A stretch of DNA of 64,000 nucleotides from Nilaparvata lugens (taxonomy: Eukaryota > Arthropoda > Insecta > Hemiptera > Delphacidae), in the NCBI RefSeq assembly GCF_014356525.2, contig NC_052504.1, positions 65,939,114 through 66,003,113 of the forward strand. Reading direction: 5' to 3'. Shown piece by piece: positions 31,237 through 43,958 of the stretch. Position 1 is the stretch's first letter, and each line of letters opens with the position of its first letter. The notes beneath the pieces are model-generated. The model worked only from the letters and a program-made list of their open reading frames with translations. It was not told the origin of the DNA and did no database searches. Both the position numbers and the translations under genes were made by a program.

Positions 31237-32080
31237 TCTTTGTCTGTAGTCACTATTTTATGCTTGAGCAAGTTAGTAGCAGTTAATATATATCCTTCGA
31301 ATTTTATTATTTCGGGATATTTCATAAGAGTACTAATAATGCATTCTTTCTCTTCTGAGTTCATATGCTCAGTTCTCAATAAAGAAGTGATTTCGTCAAT
31401 GGAGAGGGGATTATTGATCATCTCACCCATGTACAATTCACATTCTTCTACAGAAGCTGTTTCGATACTCAACGTTTTGTCACAATCAGAAAAATATTCA
31501 ATCTCAATAAAACCATTCCTATCAATATCAGTTACAATATTATACAACTGCAATTCCTTGATACTAACAACACATAGCTTATCTGATGGAGTGCAAACAT
31601 TAGTTTTAATTTTCAATTCATTCCAACCTTTGTTGATTTCAATATGATTCATTCCTAACAGTGGTATCGTGCAATCTTTCGTTATGAGACAATTGGTCTC
31701 CAAATCAATTTTTGCTTTCAACCCTTGCAATGTTTGCTTTCCAATAAGAACATCATAATTATCGCTAAAATCATGCACATAAAATTTTTCATCTTTATCA
31801 ACACCAAGCATATTCTTAACATATATTGTATATTTACACAACCTTTTGCATTAAATTCACCAGCGGGTGTACGCATTTTATAATCACAATCAATTATTTT
31901 TGTCTGAGGAGAAACCATTTGAGGTTTAATAAAATTATATTTACTACCTGTATCGATCAAAATTCGTGAATCATTGTAATGAATATGAGGCAAATCAAGA
32001 GAGATCGTATTCAAATCTAATACTACGTTTTTGGATTGTTGTTCAAGCCTACTTCTAAAAAATGATTCATTTTCTCGCAA
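31237..32080 (-). pseudogene. Protease region of pol, copy B
   Basis: RILIDTGSKYNFIKPQ gives the protease DTG motif, and VHDFSDNYDVLIGKQTLQG the later strands. A frame change near 31835 splits the region into two overlapping frames (32080-31718 and 31841 onward). The start overlaps the end of gag in the -1 phase (LEQQSKNVVLDLN over NNNPKT-stop), next to an A-run (ccaaaaacg) that could be the frameshift site. The linker keeps KFEGYILTATNLLKH, which copy A has partly lost. Confidence 0.8.
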
Positions 32081-33411
32081 AGGTCACTTACAGCATTTTC
32101 CATAGAACTCATTCTAGCATTCGTGCTTTCAAATTCGGAAAACTCTTTCTCAGAAGATTCAATATTTTGACCTGGAAACTTTTGAAAGTTGGAAACTGTT
32201 CTCATGCTCACATTGTTTGATTTTTTATTCTAATTTTGGTTGTTATTATTGAAGTTTGCATTTGGATTACGATTGAAGTTGTGATTTTGGAAACTTTGTC
32301 CATTACAAAATCCACTTTGAAAGGATTGTCCTCTGTTGAAATTATTTTGAGGCTGAGAGAAATTTCTCTGATTGAAATGATTTTGAGGTTGAGAAAAATT
32401 TCTCTGATTGAAATTGAAATTACGATTTTGAGATTGAGAAAAGTTTCTTTGATTTGAATTGTTTTGGTTTTGAAACTGATGGAAATTTTTCGGATGCAAA
32501 TTTTGATTGGAATTTGACAAGTTTTGTTATCCTTCAGATTTACTGAAAGTTTGATTCATTTGTGTTACATCAGTAGTAAATCCTAAATGTTTCAAATAAG
32601 CACTACTCTTATTGATAATAGCCTGTCTTGCATCACTGAGGTCTTTGATTCCTAGCGTTTGTAGGTGAGCTCCAAGCTGGTGGTTGATTCCTTCGACTAA
32701 AATCATCACAATTTGTTTATCCAATTGAGATGAGATAGTTTCAAGAATTGGACCAGTTAGTCCATTGAGTTTGTGTCTTGAGATAATCACGGTTCTTTTT
32801 TGTTGCAGTCTATTTATGAATTGAATAGGGTGTTCTTTTTGGTGTGATTTCATAGCAAGCAGTTCCATAGTTAATTGTCCTACTGTCCTATTATCGGCAA
32901 AGTTGTTTTTCAAAACATCAATAAATTTTGAGAGGTCATCTACTGTACTGTTGAGGATTACATCTTTAACAGGTCCATGCAATTTGTTTTTACAATAGTG
33001 AAGGAGAATCCAATGATTGTCTGCTGCTTCCGCGATACAATTATTACAATAGTCATTTTTCAATTTTTCGACAACTTCAAGAAAGCTAAGTAGTTCTATT
33101 TGGTTTCCTGTATATTCAGGTATTATCTGTAGGTGATGTTTCGCAATTGGTCTTGAAATAAGGGGGTTATCCATTGTGCTTTCACTGTTATCTTCACTAT
33201 TACTGTCACTGATTGTAGATGTAGAAGATGTGTTACCTTGAACTGTGGAGTTGGATACAGCTGCAGCCAGAGCCAGGTATAATCTTAACCTTGGCCGGTA
33301 ATCAATAAGGAGTTTATGATCTGGTCTGCTATCCTTCTTGCCTTTCTTCCCCAGGATGGTGGTTGTTGGTTGTTGGTGTTGATGAGTCACTCTTCCACTT
33401 GACGGTCTCAA
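32023..33411 (-). pseudogene. gag: Gag of copy B
   Basis: This is one frame interrupted by two stops (about 32525 and 32228). The first in-frame ATG of the conserved part is at 33174 (MDNPLISRPIAKHH). Capsid segments: IELLSFLEVVEKL, WILLHYCKNKLHG, LKNNFADNRTVGQLTMELLA, LVEGINHQLGAHLQTLG. The Gln/Asn-rich tail contains a short tandem peptide repeat (RNFSQPQN, about 32340-32460), and the C terminus ends EVGLNNNPKT. There is no CCHC knuckle. It is the most complete gag of this family here and the reference for the deletion in copy A. Confidence 0.82.
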
Positions 33412-33545
33412 TGATGGTTCATATCAGTTGCGACCCCGACTTTCGAATTTTCTGCGATCACTTGTGATTGATAATTGATCAATATAAACTGGCGGTTAAA
33501 TAAACAGCACAATTTTCACGAAATTTTCACGAAAAACTCTTCAGG

Positions 33546-33563
33546 GTCCCTGTTCGGGCACCA
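33546..33563 (-). promoter_or_regulatory. Primer binding site of copy B (tRNA-Lys type)
   Basis: The minus strand reads tggtgcccgaacagggac, one base different from the nested element's PBS, directly after the LTR. Confidence 0.85.
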
Positions 33564-33820
33564 AACACGTTCATGTTCATTAAAACTCAGTTTTTGAAAA
33601 GATTATTATAATTGAGCGCATAATTCATATTTGAGAGGTAAATGTGTCAAAATGCCATATGCTATATATATATTTAAAAATAAATTTTATTTGCAAAAAA
33701 TACATGTTAACACATCAAGTGGCTGAAGTAGACTAACTAAAATGAGCGTGCTGAGAGTGACACTAAGCGGTACTGACAAAAATAGTAGTCAGCACATCAA
33801 TTGTTTAAGTTTACATAATT
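33564..33820 (-). repeat. 5' LTR of copy B
   Basis: About 257 bp, on the minus strand from aattatgtaaacttaaac to gaacatgaacgtgtt. Its outer end matches the partial 3' LTR of copy A (9828-9897) and its inner end the partial 5' LTR of copy A (25978-26077), which defines both boundaries. On the minus strand aaataaaattta could supply a polyadenylation signal. The flank beyond 33820 is unrelated AT-rich DNA. Confidence 0.75.
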
Positions 33821-34114
33821 TATATATATTTATAATATAAACTCATGTTATTTCAATTATCCACTGCATACTGCTGTATATTACTGAAAGTTGATTACCC
33901 TGATCTACTTTCAGCCTACTTCATTTTATTAATCAATTATTTGATCCTATCTACCTATATAAATTATTTTACTCTATCAATTTTCTGTTTTTTTTCTCTT
34001 AAATATTTATATTAATTAAAACTTTTACAATATTTCCATTAATAAATAAATCCTTAGTTTGATTAATTAAATTAACGTTTTGGTAGAGAGTTAGTGGGGA
34101 GGATATTTTTAATA
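33821..34114. other. AT-rich flank, no feature seen
   Basis: No ORF or clear repeat; short A/T runs only. Confidence 0.5.
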
Positions 34115-34931
34115 TTCTTTCTGAAGAATGGACATTGATATGTCCAAAGCTCCGCCAATTCATGTAGATGCATAACAATATAATTATCTATAGTTATTAT
34201 ATTACAAATTACTTTTTCATATCATATACATTTCAATAATTATTCTCTTAGTCTATATTATGTAAATTCATCTATAATTTTGCTGTATTGTAAGCTATTG
34301 TATATAAGTGTTTAAGCCAGTATATATTGTAATCTACATAAATCAATCAATCAATCAATCAATCAATCTATAACACTTTGCACTTTGTACTAGTATTTAA
34401 ACCTCTGTAATGTAACCGCCCTTGATGGGGATTGAAGATATCTTATTACTACTTCAAGGGAGTCATGGGAACTGGATAGAAAACAACATTGTATTACCTA
34501 AAGAATTTCTCATTTATTATGTCAATTACTTGAAATTTAAAGAACGAAATATGCAGTACATTTTATCAAAATATTATTCCTACAAAAACTGCCAATAAGA
34601 TTCTGCTAACTAGAAATTTTACTACAACAATAATTTTACTAATTAGGGTCTCAGCCGGGTGAAAATGTTTTATAAGGAGCTAGAAACTTTGTCACTCACC
34701 CACAGCTATCACTCCCACCATAATCCCAAACCACAGGACACTCACATATATCATAATGCCGGAAAACTAACTTTACTTTTTGCAATAGGTATGGGTTTTG
34801 ATCCGCTCGGTACCTCTGTTGTTTTACAACTGGAGGTTTTCCGACCAAAAAACCTCCCCCCTCTCCACGTCAGTGTGCCAGAAGGCCTAACTGCTGCTAT
34901 TGGAAGAGTCGGATCTCACGAGATTCGGCAA
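34115..34931. repeat. 0.8-kb direct repeat, copy 1 (LTR-like)
   Basis: It matches 37875-38687 almost throughout, from ttctttctgaagaatggaca through an (aatc)n run, tttgatccgctcggtacctc and agagtcgg(a/t)tctcacgaga to ttcggcaa. Distance and orientation fit the two LTRs of a 4.6-kb element, but no PBS or polypurine tract was found at the inner edges, so a segmental duplication is possible. A 19-bp word in it (caataagattctgctaact) recurs inverted at about 35082-35100. Confidence 0.7.
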
Positions 34932-35317
34932 GCGGGTACTTGCCAGGTCTGCAGTATTCCTCTGTGAAAATATCTACAGGCTACCAAACATCTGCCTTGG
35001 CCTTGCCTCGTGGAGCCGCCTCATCCGCGAGAACTAGCATATATCCCTGAATTTGCTGGTTCTCAGAGTCGTTTAGACATAAGTTAGCAGAATCTTATTG
35101 TCACTGCAAAAATACTACTTACTCACTAAATTATATATTTTCTCACTAAAGTCCATCTACGAAATTATTATTCTAATATCAGAGTCTTTTCTCCTGAAAA
35201 ATCTTAAGTCTAAAACACAGAAAAAACCAATCAATAAATAAGTAATCAAATACTACCCATGTTACACTACCTCCTTCTTCGCAAAAGGGTGACTATCACT
35301 CCCGATTGCTTTTCACT
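34932..35317. other. Internal non-coding stretch of the 34-38.7 kb element
   Basis: A moderately GC-rich start (ttggccttgcctcgtggagc) passes into AT-rich DNA. No ORF or motif was recognised. Confidence 0.4.
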
Positions 35318-35937
35318 TCATACTTGCCTCAATAACAGTTTGCTGTACTGCACTGGTTGAGCGGTGTCGACCAAAGGGATGGAGTTGCTTGCTGGTGGAA
35401 TCGCAGTTGGGGGCGCTGAGTTGGGCGTCTTGACTGTTGAATGTACTGTTGCCAGTTCCGGGCGTGCTGGACAGAGCACGCGCCCCCATCGTAGTAGTGA
35501 AGTTGGCGTGCAACCACACACCAGGAAGTAGCACCTCTCGTACAAGCAGTAGGCTCCCAACAGCCCCAGGAAAAGAAGTGTCAGTCCTCCGCAGATGAAC
35601 TTCAAGGTGTGGTTCTCGGCCGACGTCAGTTGCAGCTTCTCCGTCTGCTGCACAGCATACATGAGATTGGAGATAGCTATCTCATCCACGTCCATCGGTC
35701 CAGGGGAGAGTTGGCCTCCTTGTCGCTCTCGTGTGCTCGTTGTCATCTCCTTGTAACTCTGGTGTTCGCCGAAGAGTAGAGCTGAGACACGATGGATGGA
35801 TAATAGTGTCTGTGGCTGATCGGGCACAGAGTGATTGGCCCTGGCTCACATCTCTGTAGCATCTCGGAAGAGAAGGTAGCGTAGCGGTCTCGATCCTGGA
35901 AGATGAGTAGCAAGTGATGACTCAGCTCATAACGCAC
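35318..35937 (-). pseudogene. Env-like membrane protein, C-terminal part
   Basis: Two overlapping minus-strand frames (35937-35743 and 35827-35318) appear to be one protein split by a frameshift. The first reads YELSHHLLLIFQDRDRYATF and CEPGPITLCP, a cysteine-bearing pattern I associate with the end of Env ectodomains. The second has a stalk (SNLMYAVQQTEKLQLTSAEN), a single hydrophobic anchor (FICGGLTLLFLGLLGAYCLY) and a Pro/Thr-rich tail. A C-terminally anchored protein between LTR-like repeats suggests an Env remnant of a third LTR element. It does not resemble the Envs of copy A or the nested element closely, and could be another membrane protein. Confidence 0.4.
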
Positions 35938-36972
35938 TGTCGAATGGCTGCTTTAGTCTCGCACTGGTAGTGTAGTCAGTGGTCTGGAACACTTTTTACC
36001 TTCACCTAAAAGTCTGGTGTAACAGTCAGTAAGGTTCTATCACATCAGTCACAGATATCACACAGATACGGGAAGTGCCAGTCCCAGATAATTGTTCGTT
36101 TCTAGCTTTCTGGGGGAAAGGATAACCGACCGAGCCCTTCACAATTTTTACTGATCTAACATTAGCTAATTTTTACAAATCTATACCTAATCATTTATCC
36201 AATTAAACTCAAATATAACCCAAACTCCAATATAAACTCAATCCTAGAATAATTATCACTTCAAAACAAAATCTATATAAGTACTAATAGCCTAATTCAT
36301 TTCCAAAACCCTAGTCAACATTTATGTAATAGCAATATCATTTTCAACTCTAATACTAAAGTTCTATAAAAATTACTCTCTAGTACTTCTGCACCTAATT
36401 AGCAATAAGAACACATAATTATCTATTAACTATCATCTATAATAAAAATTCCATTCAATCAAGTACATAACATCAAAATAGTTTCCTTCCTATAATACCA
36501 AACAATAGTATCAGAATATCCTTGTGTTCATAATTCATTCCTATACTACTTTATAATACTCATTCATAATACTTTACAATAACAATAGTCTAATTTTTAT
36601 ACACGTCTGCTTTTTAACATCTGTTCCTCATCTTCATCATAACAATAACGTAAACAGAAGATCATTATCTCCCTCACCGGGTCAACTTTGTTTACAAACA
36701 AGGCTACTGCTGTTTGTGTTATTTCCTCCTTCTTCTTCTTCGTCAATATGTTGTCGTAGGTCCTTCCACACAACTTACTGTATATCTATAGTCCATTGTC
36801 ACTAATCCTTATAGGTTCGTCGCAGATGTCTTTCTGATGACGAAGGATTACATTGTCTCACGGCAAGTAGCACGTTTTACTTCTCTCTCTATCTCTTTTG
36901 AAGGCTGATCTTTCGTCCTTGTCGAAAATCTTCTCATTCAACTAATATAATATAACTACATAATTCTATTCT
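35938..36972. other. AT-rich stretch, no feature seen
   Basis: Stops in all frames; no motif or repeat recognised. Confidence 0.45.
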
Positions 36973-37466
36973 AATTCATCATCTGGCCAATACTTAAAAG
37001 CCGATTCATCACTCTCTCAACTCATCTTTAAAATACACCTAATTATTACACAATTATCCCACTGATATTAATTCTCTTATAAAATACTCAATTGATCAGA
37101 TCACTCATATTTCTCCATTTCACATCGGTTCCATATTCAGCTCGCTGAATTCTTAAAATAAAGCAGTTAAGAGTCTCGCTGCAGACAATTTCCACTTATG
37201 GTTTATCAAATCAATTCAATTATAATTCATCATCTGGCCAATACTTGAAAGCCGATTCATCACTCTCTCAACTCATCTTTAAAATACACCTAATTATTAC
37301 ACAATTATCCCAATGATATTAATTTCTCTTATAAAATACTCAATTACTCAGATTACTCATATTTCTCCATTTCACATCGGTTCCATATTCAGCTCGCTGA
37401 ATTCTTAAAATAAAGCAGTTTAGAGTCTCGCTGCAGACAATTTCCACTTATGGTTTATCAAATCAA
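36973..37466. repeat. 251-bp tandem duplication
   Basis: aattcatcatctggccaata starts at 36973 and 37224; the two units are nearly identical through gctgcagacaatttccactt and gtttatcaaatcaa, differing by a few substitutions and small indels. Confidence 0.85.
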
Positions 37467-37648
37467 ATCAATTGTTCATTTCTGAGATCTATGTATGAGA
37501 AATACATCATAATATTTTATTATGATGATGAGCAGTTTAACGACTTACTCGGGGCATTTGTTTGTTCACTAATTATCCTGACTCCTCAATAATAAGAACA
37601 GTCTACTCGATCCAACTGTCCAATAATTATCAAGTTATCAGAACAAAA

Positions 37649-37933
37649 TTAGTTTGAACTTCCAATGTAAATTTCTACGTCCATCGAAAGCATTAGCCTA
37701 CTCCTAGCTTGACTTCTAGTGAAATAAGGTGATCGTTCCACTATTCTACTTCTACCTGGAGGGTAGAATGAGTCTTCTCTCTCATTCAACACTGGGCTAG
37801 GGAGATTTTCTTCTTCTTCCCCCTCGACATTTTCTTCATCAATATTTTCTACCACCTCTTCTCGTTCCTTCAACTTCTTTCTGAAGAATGGACATTGATA
37901 TGTCCAAAGCTCCGCCAATTCATGTAGATGCAT
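37649..37933 (-). pseudogene. Possible retroelement polyprotein tail
   Basis: A 94-codon minus-strand frame starts inside the 0.8-kb repeat (MHLHELAELWTYQCPFFRKK), then runs through a very acidic stretch (EEVVENIDEENVEGEEEENL) and a basic end (RSPYFTRSQARSRL). Arg/Ser-rich endings of the YFTRSQAR type occur at the ends of some retroelement polyproteins. No catalytic domain is present and the identification is weak. Confidence 0.25.
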
Positions 37934-38687
37934 AACAATATAATTATCTATAGTTATTATATTACAAATTACTTTTTCATATCATATACAGTTCAATAAT
38001 TATTCTCTTAGTCTATATTATGTAAATTCATCTATAATTTTGCTATTGTATATAAGTGTATAAGCCAGTATATATTGTAATCTACATAAATCAAGTACTC
38101 AATCAATCAATCAATCAATCTATAACACTTTGCACTTTGTACTAGTATTTAAACCTCTGTAATGTAACCGCCCTTGATGGGGATTGAAGATATCTTATTA
38201 CTACTTCAAGGGAGTCATGGGAACTGGATAGACAACAACATTGTATTACCTAAAGGATTTCTCATTCATTATGTCAACTACTTGGAATTTAAAGAACGAA
38301 ATATGCAGTACATTTTATCAAAATATTATTCCTACAAAAAGTACCTGCCAATAATATTCTGCTAACTAGAAATTCTACTTCAACAAGAATTTTACTAATT
38401 AAGGTCTCGGCCGGGTGAAAATGTTTTATAAGGAGCTAGAAATTTTGGCACTTACCCACAGCTATCACTCCCACCGTAATCCCAAACCACAGAACACTCA
38501 CATATATCATAATGCCGGAAAACTAACTTTACTTTTCGCAATACGGTATGGGTTTTGATCCGCTCGGTACCTCTGTTGTTTTACAACTGGAGGTTTTCCG
38601 TCCGGAAAACTTCCCCCTCTCCACGTCAGTGTGCCAGAAGGACTAACTGCTGCTATTGGAAGAGTCGGTTCTCACGAGATTCGGCAA
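37875..38687. repeat. 0.8-kb direct repeat, copy 2 (LTR-like)
   Basis: Partner of 34115-34931, differing by scattered substitutions and a few short indels. It ends at ttcggcaa, where satellite DNA begins, so its outer end may be truncated. Confidence 0.7.
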
Positions 38688-38692
38688 CCAAC

Positions 38693-39375
38693 ATAAAGTT
38701 GGCTCTCCACTAAAATATTTTTTAATTCACTCAAGGCATCGTTTTGAGTTCGTTTTGAGCTGATTTGAGCAACTCTTATTTAGTTTTGAGCACTCACCGT
38801 TTTCGAGATATGACGTCTCAAAAATTGGAGAGCAAACTTAATGCCAGCTCTCCACTTCTCGAAATCGAGAAAGTAAACACGCCATCGTTTGGAGCTCATT
38901 TTGAGCTGATTTGAGCAACTTTTATTTCGTTTTGAGCACCCACCGTTTTCGAGAAATGACGTTTCAAAAATTGGAGAGCAGCTCTCCACTTTTCGAAATC
39001 GAAAAAACAAACACGCCATCGTTCTGAGCTCGTTTTGAGCTGATTTGAGCAACTTTTATTTCGTTTTGAGAACCCACCGTTTTTGAGATATGATGTCTCA
39101 AAAATTGGAGAGCCAACTTAATGCCAGCTCTCAACTTTTCAAAATTGAAAAAGTAAACATGCCATCATTTTGAGCTCGTTTTTAACTGATTTGAGCAACT
39201 TTTATTTTGTTTTGAGCACCCACCGTTTTCGAGATATGACGTCTCAAAAATTGGAGAGCCAACTTAATGCCAACTCTCCACTTTTCGGAATCGGAAAACT
39301 AGACATGCCAACATTTTGAGCACGTTTTGAGCTGATCTGAGAAACTTTTATTCTGTTTTGAGCAATCACCGTTTT
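38693..39375. repeat. 146-bp tandem repeat, about 5 units
   Basis: tgatttgagcaac (or a variant) occurs at 38761, 38907, 39041, 39187 and 39333, giving a 146-bp period with one unit 12 bp short. Each unit carries ccaccgttttcgaga, caaaaattggagagc and a gttttgagctgatttgag core. The array runs directly into the 166-bp satellite, to which the gttttgagc...tcac.gtt core is related. Confidence 0.85.
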
Positions 39376-42300
39376 CGATGAACTCACACTCATAGAATGC
39401 TCCATGTACTATATGAGGAAACAAAAATTAATTATTAGTCCTAAACAAGAGGTGCTCGAAACATGTAATCCTGCGAGGTAGAGGTCTATGAGAAGCTACT
39501 CTCAGCAGTTATTGACGTTTTGAGCCATCACAGTTCTCAAGTAACTCCCACTCATAGTATGTCCCATGTACTAAATGGTAAATCAAAAAATCAATTATAA
39601 CACCTGAGCTAGAGGTGCTCAAAACGTGGAAACCTGCACAAGAGTAGAAATCTATATGAAGCTACTCTCAGCAGAAATTGACTATTTGAGCCATCACATT
39701 TCTCAAGTAATTCCCACTCATAGTATGTCCCATGTACTATATGGTGAATCAAAAATCGATGATAACTCCTGAACTAGAGGTGCTCAAAACGTGAGAACCT
39801 GCACGAGAGTGGAAGTCTATGAGAAGCTACTCTCAGCAGAAATTGATGTTTTGAGCCATCACAGTTCTCAAGTAATTCCCACTAATGGTATGTACAATGT
39901 ACTATATGGTGAATCAAAAATCAATTAAAACTCCTGATCTAGAGGTGCTCAAAATGTGGAAACCTGCACAAGGGTAGAGGTCTAAGAGGAGCTACTCTAT
40001 GCAGAAACTGACTTTTAGAGCCATCACAGTTTCCAAGTAATTCCCACTCACTCATAGTATGTGCCATGTACTAAATGGTAAATCAAAAAATCAATTATAA
40101 GTCCTGAACTAGAGGTGCTCAAAACGTGGAAACCTGCACAAGAGTGGAAGTCTTTGGGAAGCTACTCTCAGAACAATTTGATGTTTTGAGCTATCACAGT
40201 TTTCAAGTAATTCCCACTCATAGTATGTCCCATGTACTATATGGTAAATCAAAAAATCAATTAAAACTCCTGAACTAGAGGTGCTGAGAAGGTGGAAACC
40301 TGCATAAGAGTGGAAGTCTATGAGAAGCAACTCTCAGCAGAAATTGACGTTCTGAGCCATCACAGTTCTCAAGTAATTTCCACTTATAGTATGTCCCATG
40401 TACTAAATGGGAATAAAAAATCAATTATAACTCCTAAACTAGAGGTGCTCAAATCGTGGATACCTGCACAAGAGTGGATGTCTATATAAAGCTACTCTCA
40501 GCAGAAATTGACATTTTGAGCCTTCACAGTTCTCAAGTAATTCGCACTCATAGTATGTCCAATGTACTATATGATAAATCAAAAATCGATAATAACTCCT
40601 GAACTAGAGGTGCTCAAAGCGTCAAAACCTGCATAAGAGTGGAAGTCTATGAGAAGCCATTCTCAGCAGAAATTAACGTTTTGTGCCATCACAGTTCTCA
40701 AGTAATTCCCACTCTTAGTAAATCCCATGTACTATATTGTAAATCAAGAAATCAATTATAACTCCTGAACTAGAAGTGCTCAAAATGTGGAAACCTTCAC
40801 AAGAGTGAAGGTATATGAGAACCTACACTCAGCAGAAATTTACGTTTTGAGCCATCACAGTTCTAAAGTAATTCCCACCCATAGTATGACCCATGTACTA
40901 TATGTTAAATCAGAAGAAACAATTATAAACGCTTAACTAGAGGTGCTCAAAACGTGGAAACCTGCACGAGAGTAGAGGACTATGAGAATCTACTCTCAGC
41001 AGAAATTGATGTTCTGAGCCATCACAGTTCTCAAGTAATGCCCACTCATATTATATCCCATGTACTTAATGGTAAATCAAAAAAACAATAATAACTCCTG
41101 AACTAGAGGTGCTGAGAAACGTAGAACCTGCACAAGAGTGGAAGTCTATGAGAAGCTACACTCAGCAGAAATCCACGTTTTGAGCCTTCACAGTTCTCAA
41201 GTAATTTCACTCATAGTATGTCCTGTGTACTATGTGATAAATCAAGTAATCAATTATGACTCCAGGGAAAGAGGTGCTCAAAACATGTAAACCTGCTCGA
41301 GAGTTAAGGTCTATGGGAAGCTACTATAAGCAGAAATTGACGTTTCGAGCCAACACAGTTCTCAAGTAATTCCCACTCATAGTATGTCCCATGTACTATA
41401 CATGGAAACCTGCTCAAGAGTAGATGTCTATGAGAAGCTACTCTTACCAGAAATTGATATTTGAGCCATCACAGTTCTCAAGTAATTCCTATTCATAGTA
41501 TGTCTCATGTACTAAACGTGGAAACCGCACAAGAATAGAGGTCTATAAGAAGCTACTTTCAGCAGAAATTGTTGTATTGAGCCATCAAAGTTCTCAAGTA
41601 ATTCCCTCCTATATTTACTATATTTTAAATCAAAAAATCAATTATAACTCCTGAACTGGTGATGCTCAATACATGGAAACCTGCACATGAATAGAGGTCT
41701 ATGAGTAGCTACTCTCAGTAGAAATTGTTGTTTTGAGCCATCACAGTTCTCAAGTAATCTCCACTCATAGTATATCCCATGTACTATATTGTAAATCAAA
41801 AAATCAATTATAACTCCTGAACTAGAGGTGCTCAAAACGTGGAAACCTGCACAGGAGTAGAGGTCTAAGAGGAGCTACTCTCAGAATAAACTGACTTTTT
41901 GAGCCATCACAGTTCTCAAGTAATTCCCACTCACTCATAGTATGTGCCGTGTACTATATAGTAATTCAAAAATCGATAATAACTTCTGAACTAGAGGTGC
42001 TCAAAACGTGAAACCTGCACAAGAGTGGAAGTCTATGGGAAGCTACTCTCAGCAGAAATTGACGTTTTGAGCCATCACAGTTCTCAAGTAACTCCCACTC
42101 ATAGTATGTGCCATGTACTATATGTTAAATCAGAAAATCAATTATAACTTCTGAACTGGAGGTGCTCAAACCGTGGAAACCTGCACAAGAGTGGAAGTCT
42201 ATGGGGAGCTACACTTAGCAGAAATGAACGTTTTGAGCCATCACAGTTTTCAAGTAATTCCCACTCATAGTATAACCCATGTACTATATTGTAAATCAAA

Positions 42301-42802
42301 AAATCAATTATAACTCCTGAACTAGACATGCTCAAAACGTGGAAACCTTCACGAGAATGCTAGTCTATGAGAAGCAACTCTCAGCAGAAATTGACGTTTT
42401 GAGCCATCACAGTTCTCAAGTAATTCCCACTAATAGTATGTACAATGTACTATATGGTGAATCAAAATTCAATTAAAACTCCTGAACTAGAGGTGCTCAA
42501 AACGTGAGAACCTGCACGAGAGTGGAAGTCTATGAGAAGCTACTCTCAGCAAAATTGATGTTTTGAGCCATCTCAGTTCTCAAGTAATTCCCACTAATAG
42601 TATGTACAATGTACTATATGGTGAATCAAAAATCAATTAAAACTCCTGAACTAGAGGTGCTCAAAATGTGGATACCTTCACAAGGGTAGAGGTCTAAGAG
42701 GAGCTTCTCTATGCAGAAACTGACGTTTAGAGCCATCACAGTTTTCAAGTAATTCCCACTCACTCATAGTATGTGTCATGTACTAAATGGTAAATCAAAA
42801 AA
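39376..42802. repeat. 166-bp satellite array, first block
   Basis: The consensus unit carries actcctgaactagaggtgct, caaaacgtggaaacctgcac, cagcagaaattgacgttttg, agccatcacagttctcaagt and cactcatagtatgtcccatg. Landmark spacing (39551, 39717, 39882) gives 165-166 bp. Units differ from each other by roughly 5-15% by eye. A shorter unit of about 112 bp, in which tgtactata is joined directly to (c)atggaaacctg, appears near 41395. Short ORFs on both strands are by-products. Confidence 0.92.
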
Positions 42803-43899
42803 CGGTCTATTTGAGCCATGAATGGCGGAGGAACAGATTTTTTAATTCTATGTAAATTTGGAAATCAGAAAAGAAAGTTGTAAATTAGAAAAGAGAACTT
42901 CCCCACTTGCTTGCCAACCACCACCATGAGATGTCACCAAAAATTATAGAGCGCAATATCTTACTGTACCCTTTTAATAACTTAAAGTTAAATTGAATTT
43001 CTAAATTTTCTCATTAGACTTTGTGATGCTAATGTAAAGCAAAAGTCATTTTTAATAATTTTTTAACCCCTTGGAAAAGACGACTTCTGCTTCAAATATT
43101 CCAGGATCACCAGGAGTTTGGATCGCCATCAGCAGCTCATAAAAAATTCCAGCACCTTAGTGAATAATATTAGAAAATAGTGATAGGGCGCCCTCAGTGC
43201 TTTGAAATGAAATAAGAATCAAAGCTAGCTCGTCGAAAGGGTTTTATAAATTAAGAAATTGGTAAAAATACTTGCGCAAGTATAAAGATAGTATAAAAGG
43301 TATTTTATTAGATAGTAACAAGTCAATTCATATGTCCAAGGATACATCAAATCAAAGAATACTAAGTTCTAGGCTGTTAATACAATATTCATATGATCAT
43401 TAATTTCTACAATATAATCTACAATAATATAATGTAGCTCTGATTCATTAGATGAATTGATCTATCTATTCTGTCAGGTGCCGAAACTCGCACCCTGAGA
43501 TGAAAAATATTTATTAAAAAGAAATCTATTGGAAACCATAGAATTTAATATATATATATTTGGATTATTAGTTTGTCAATTTATCATGCTGATTTAAGAA
43601 ATTTATATTCGAAATAGAATTGTCCAAGTCGACAAGTATCAGCAAGCTGATATTGAAGCCACATGCAAATAAATGCATATGATCATAAAATGAAAGCACA
43701 TGGTAGCATTTCGTGCTATAGAACTTGAAGAATAATATTAACCTGTGATATTCTATTGATTTCGTTTCTTGTCATATTATATATTTCTGTCGCTCTATAT
43801 ATTTTGTTTTGACTTATTGATTGAGATATTTGTTAATATATGTATCGAAATTTTTATGGTGTACAATTCATTTTTTCCTCAATACTATGGGATATAAGT

Positions 43900-43958
<59 letters not shown>

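Larger units (their letters stand above)
27893..33820 (-). mobile_element. Copy B: minus-strand gypsy element (5' LTR to RNase H only)
   Basis: Minus-strand order: 5' LTR (33820-33564), PBS (33563-33546), gag (33411-32023), protease (32080-31237), passenger insertion (31230-28803), RT (28796-27893). RNase H, integrase, env and the 3' LTR are absent. It is very close to copy A in sequence and carries the same passenger. Stops and frameshifts are present in gag, protease and RT. Confidence 0.88.

Noticed and set aside
34659..34967. 102-codon plus-strand ORF in the LTR-like repeat
   Set aside because: Not kept open in the second copy of the repeat (37875-38687) and without recognisable motifs.
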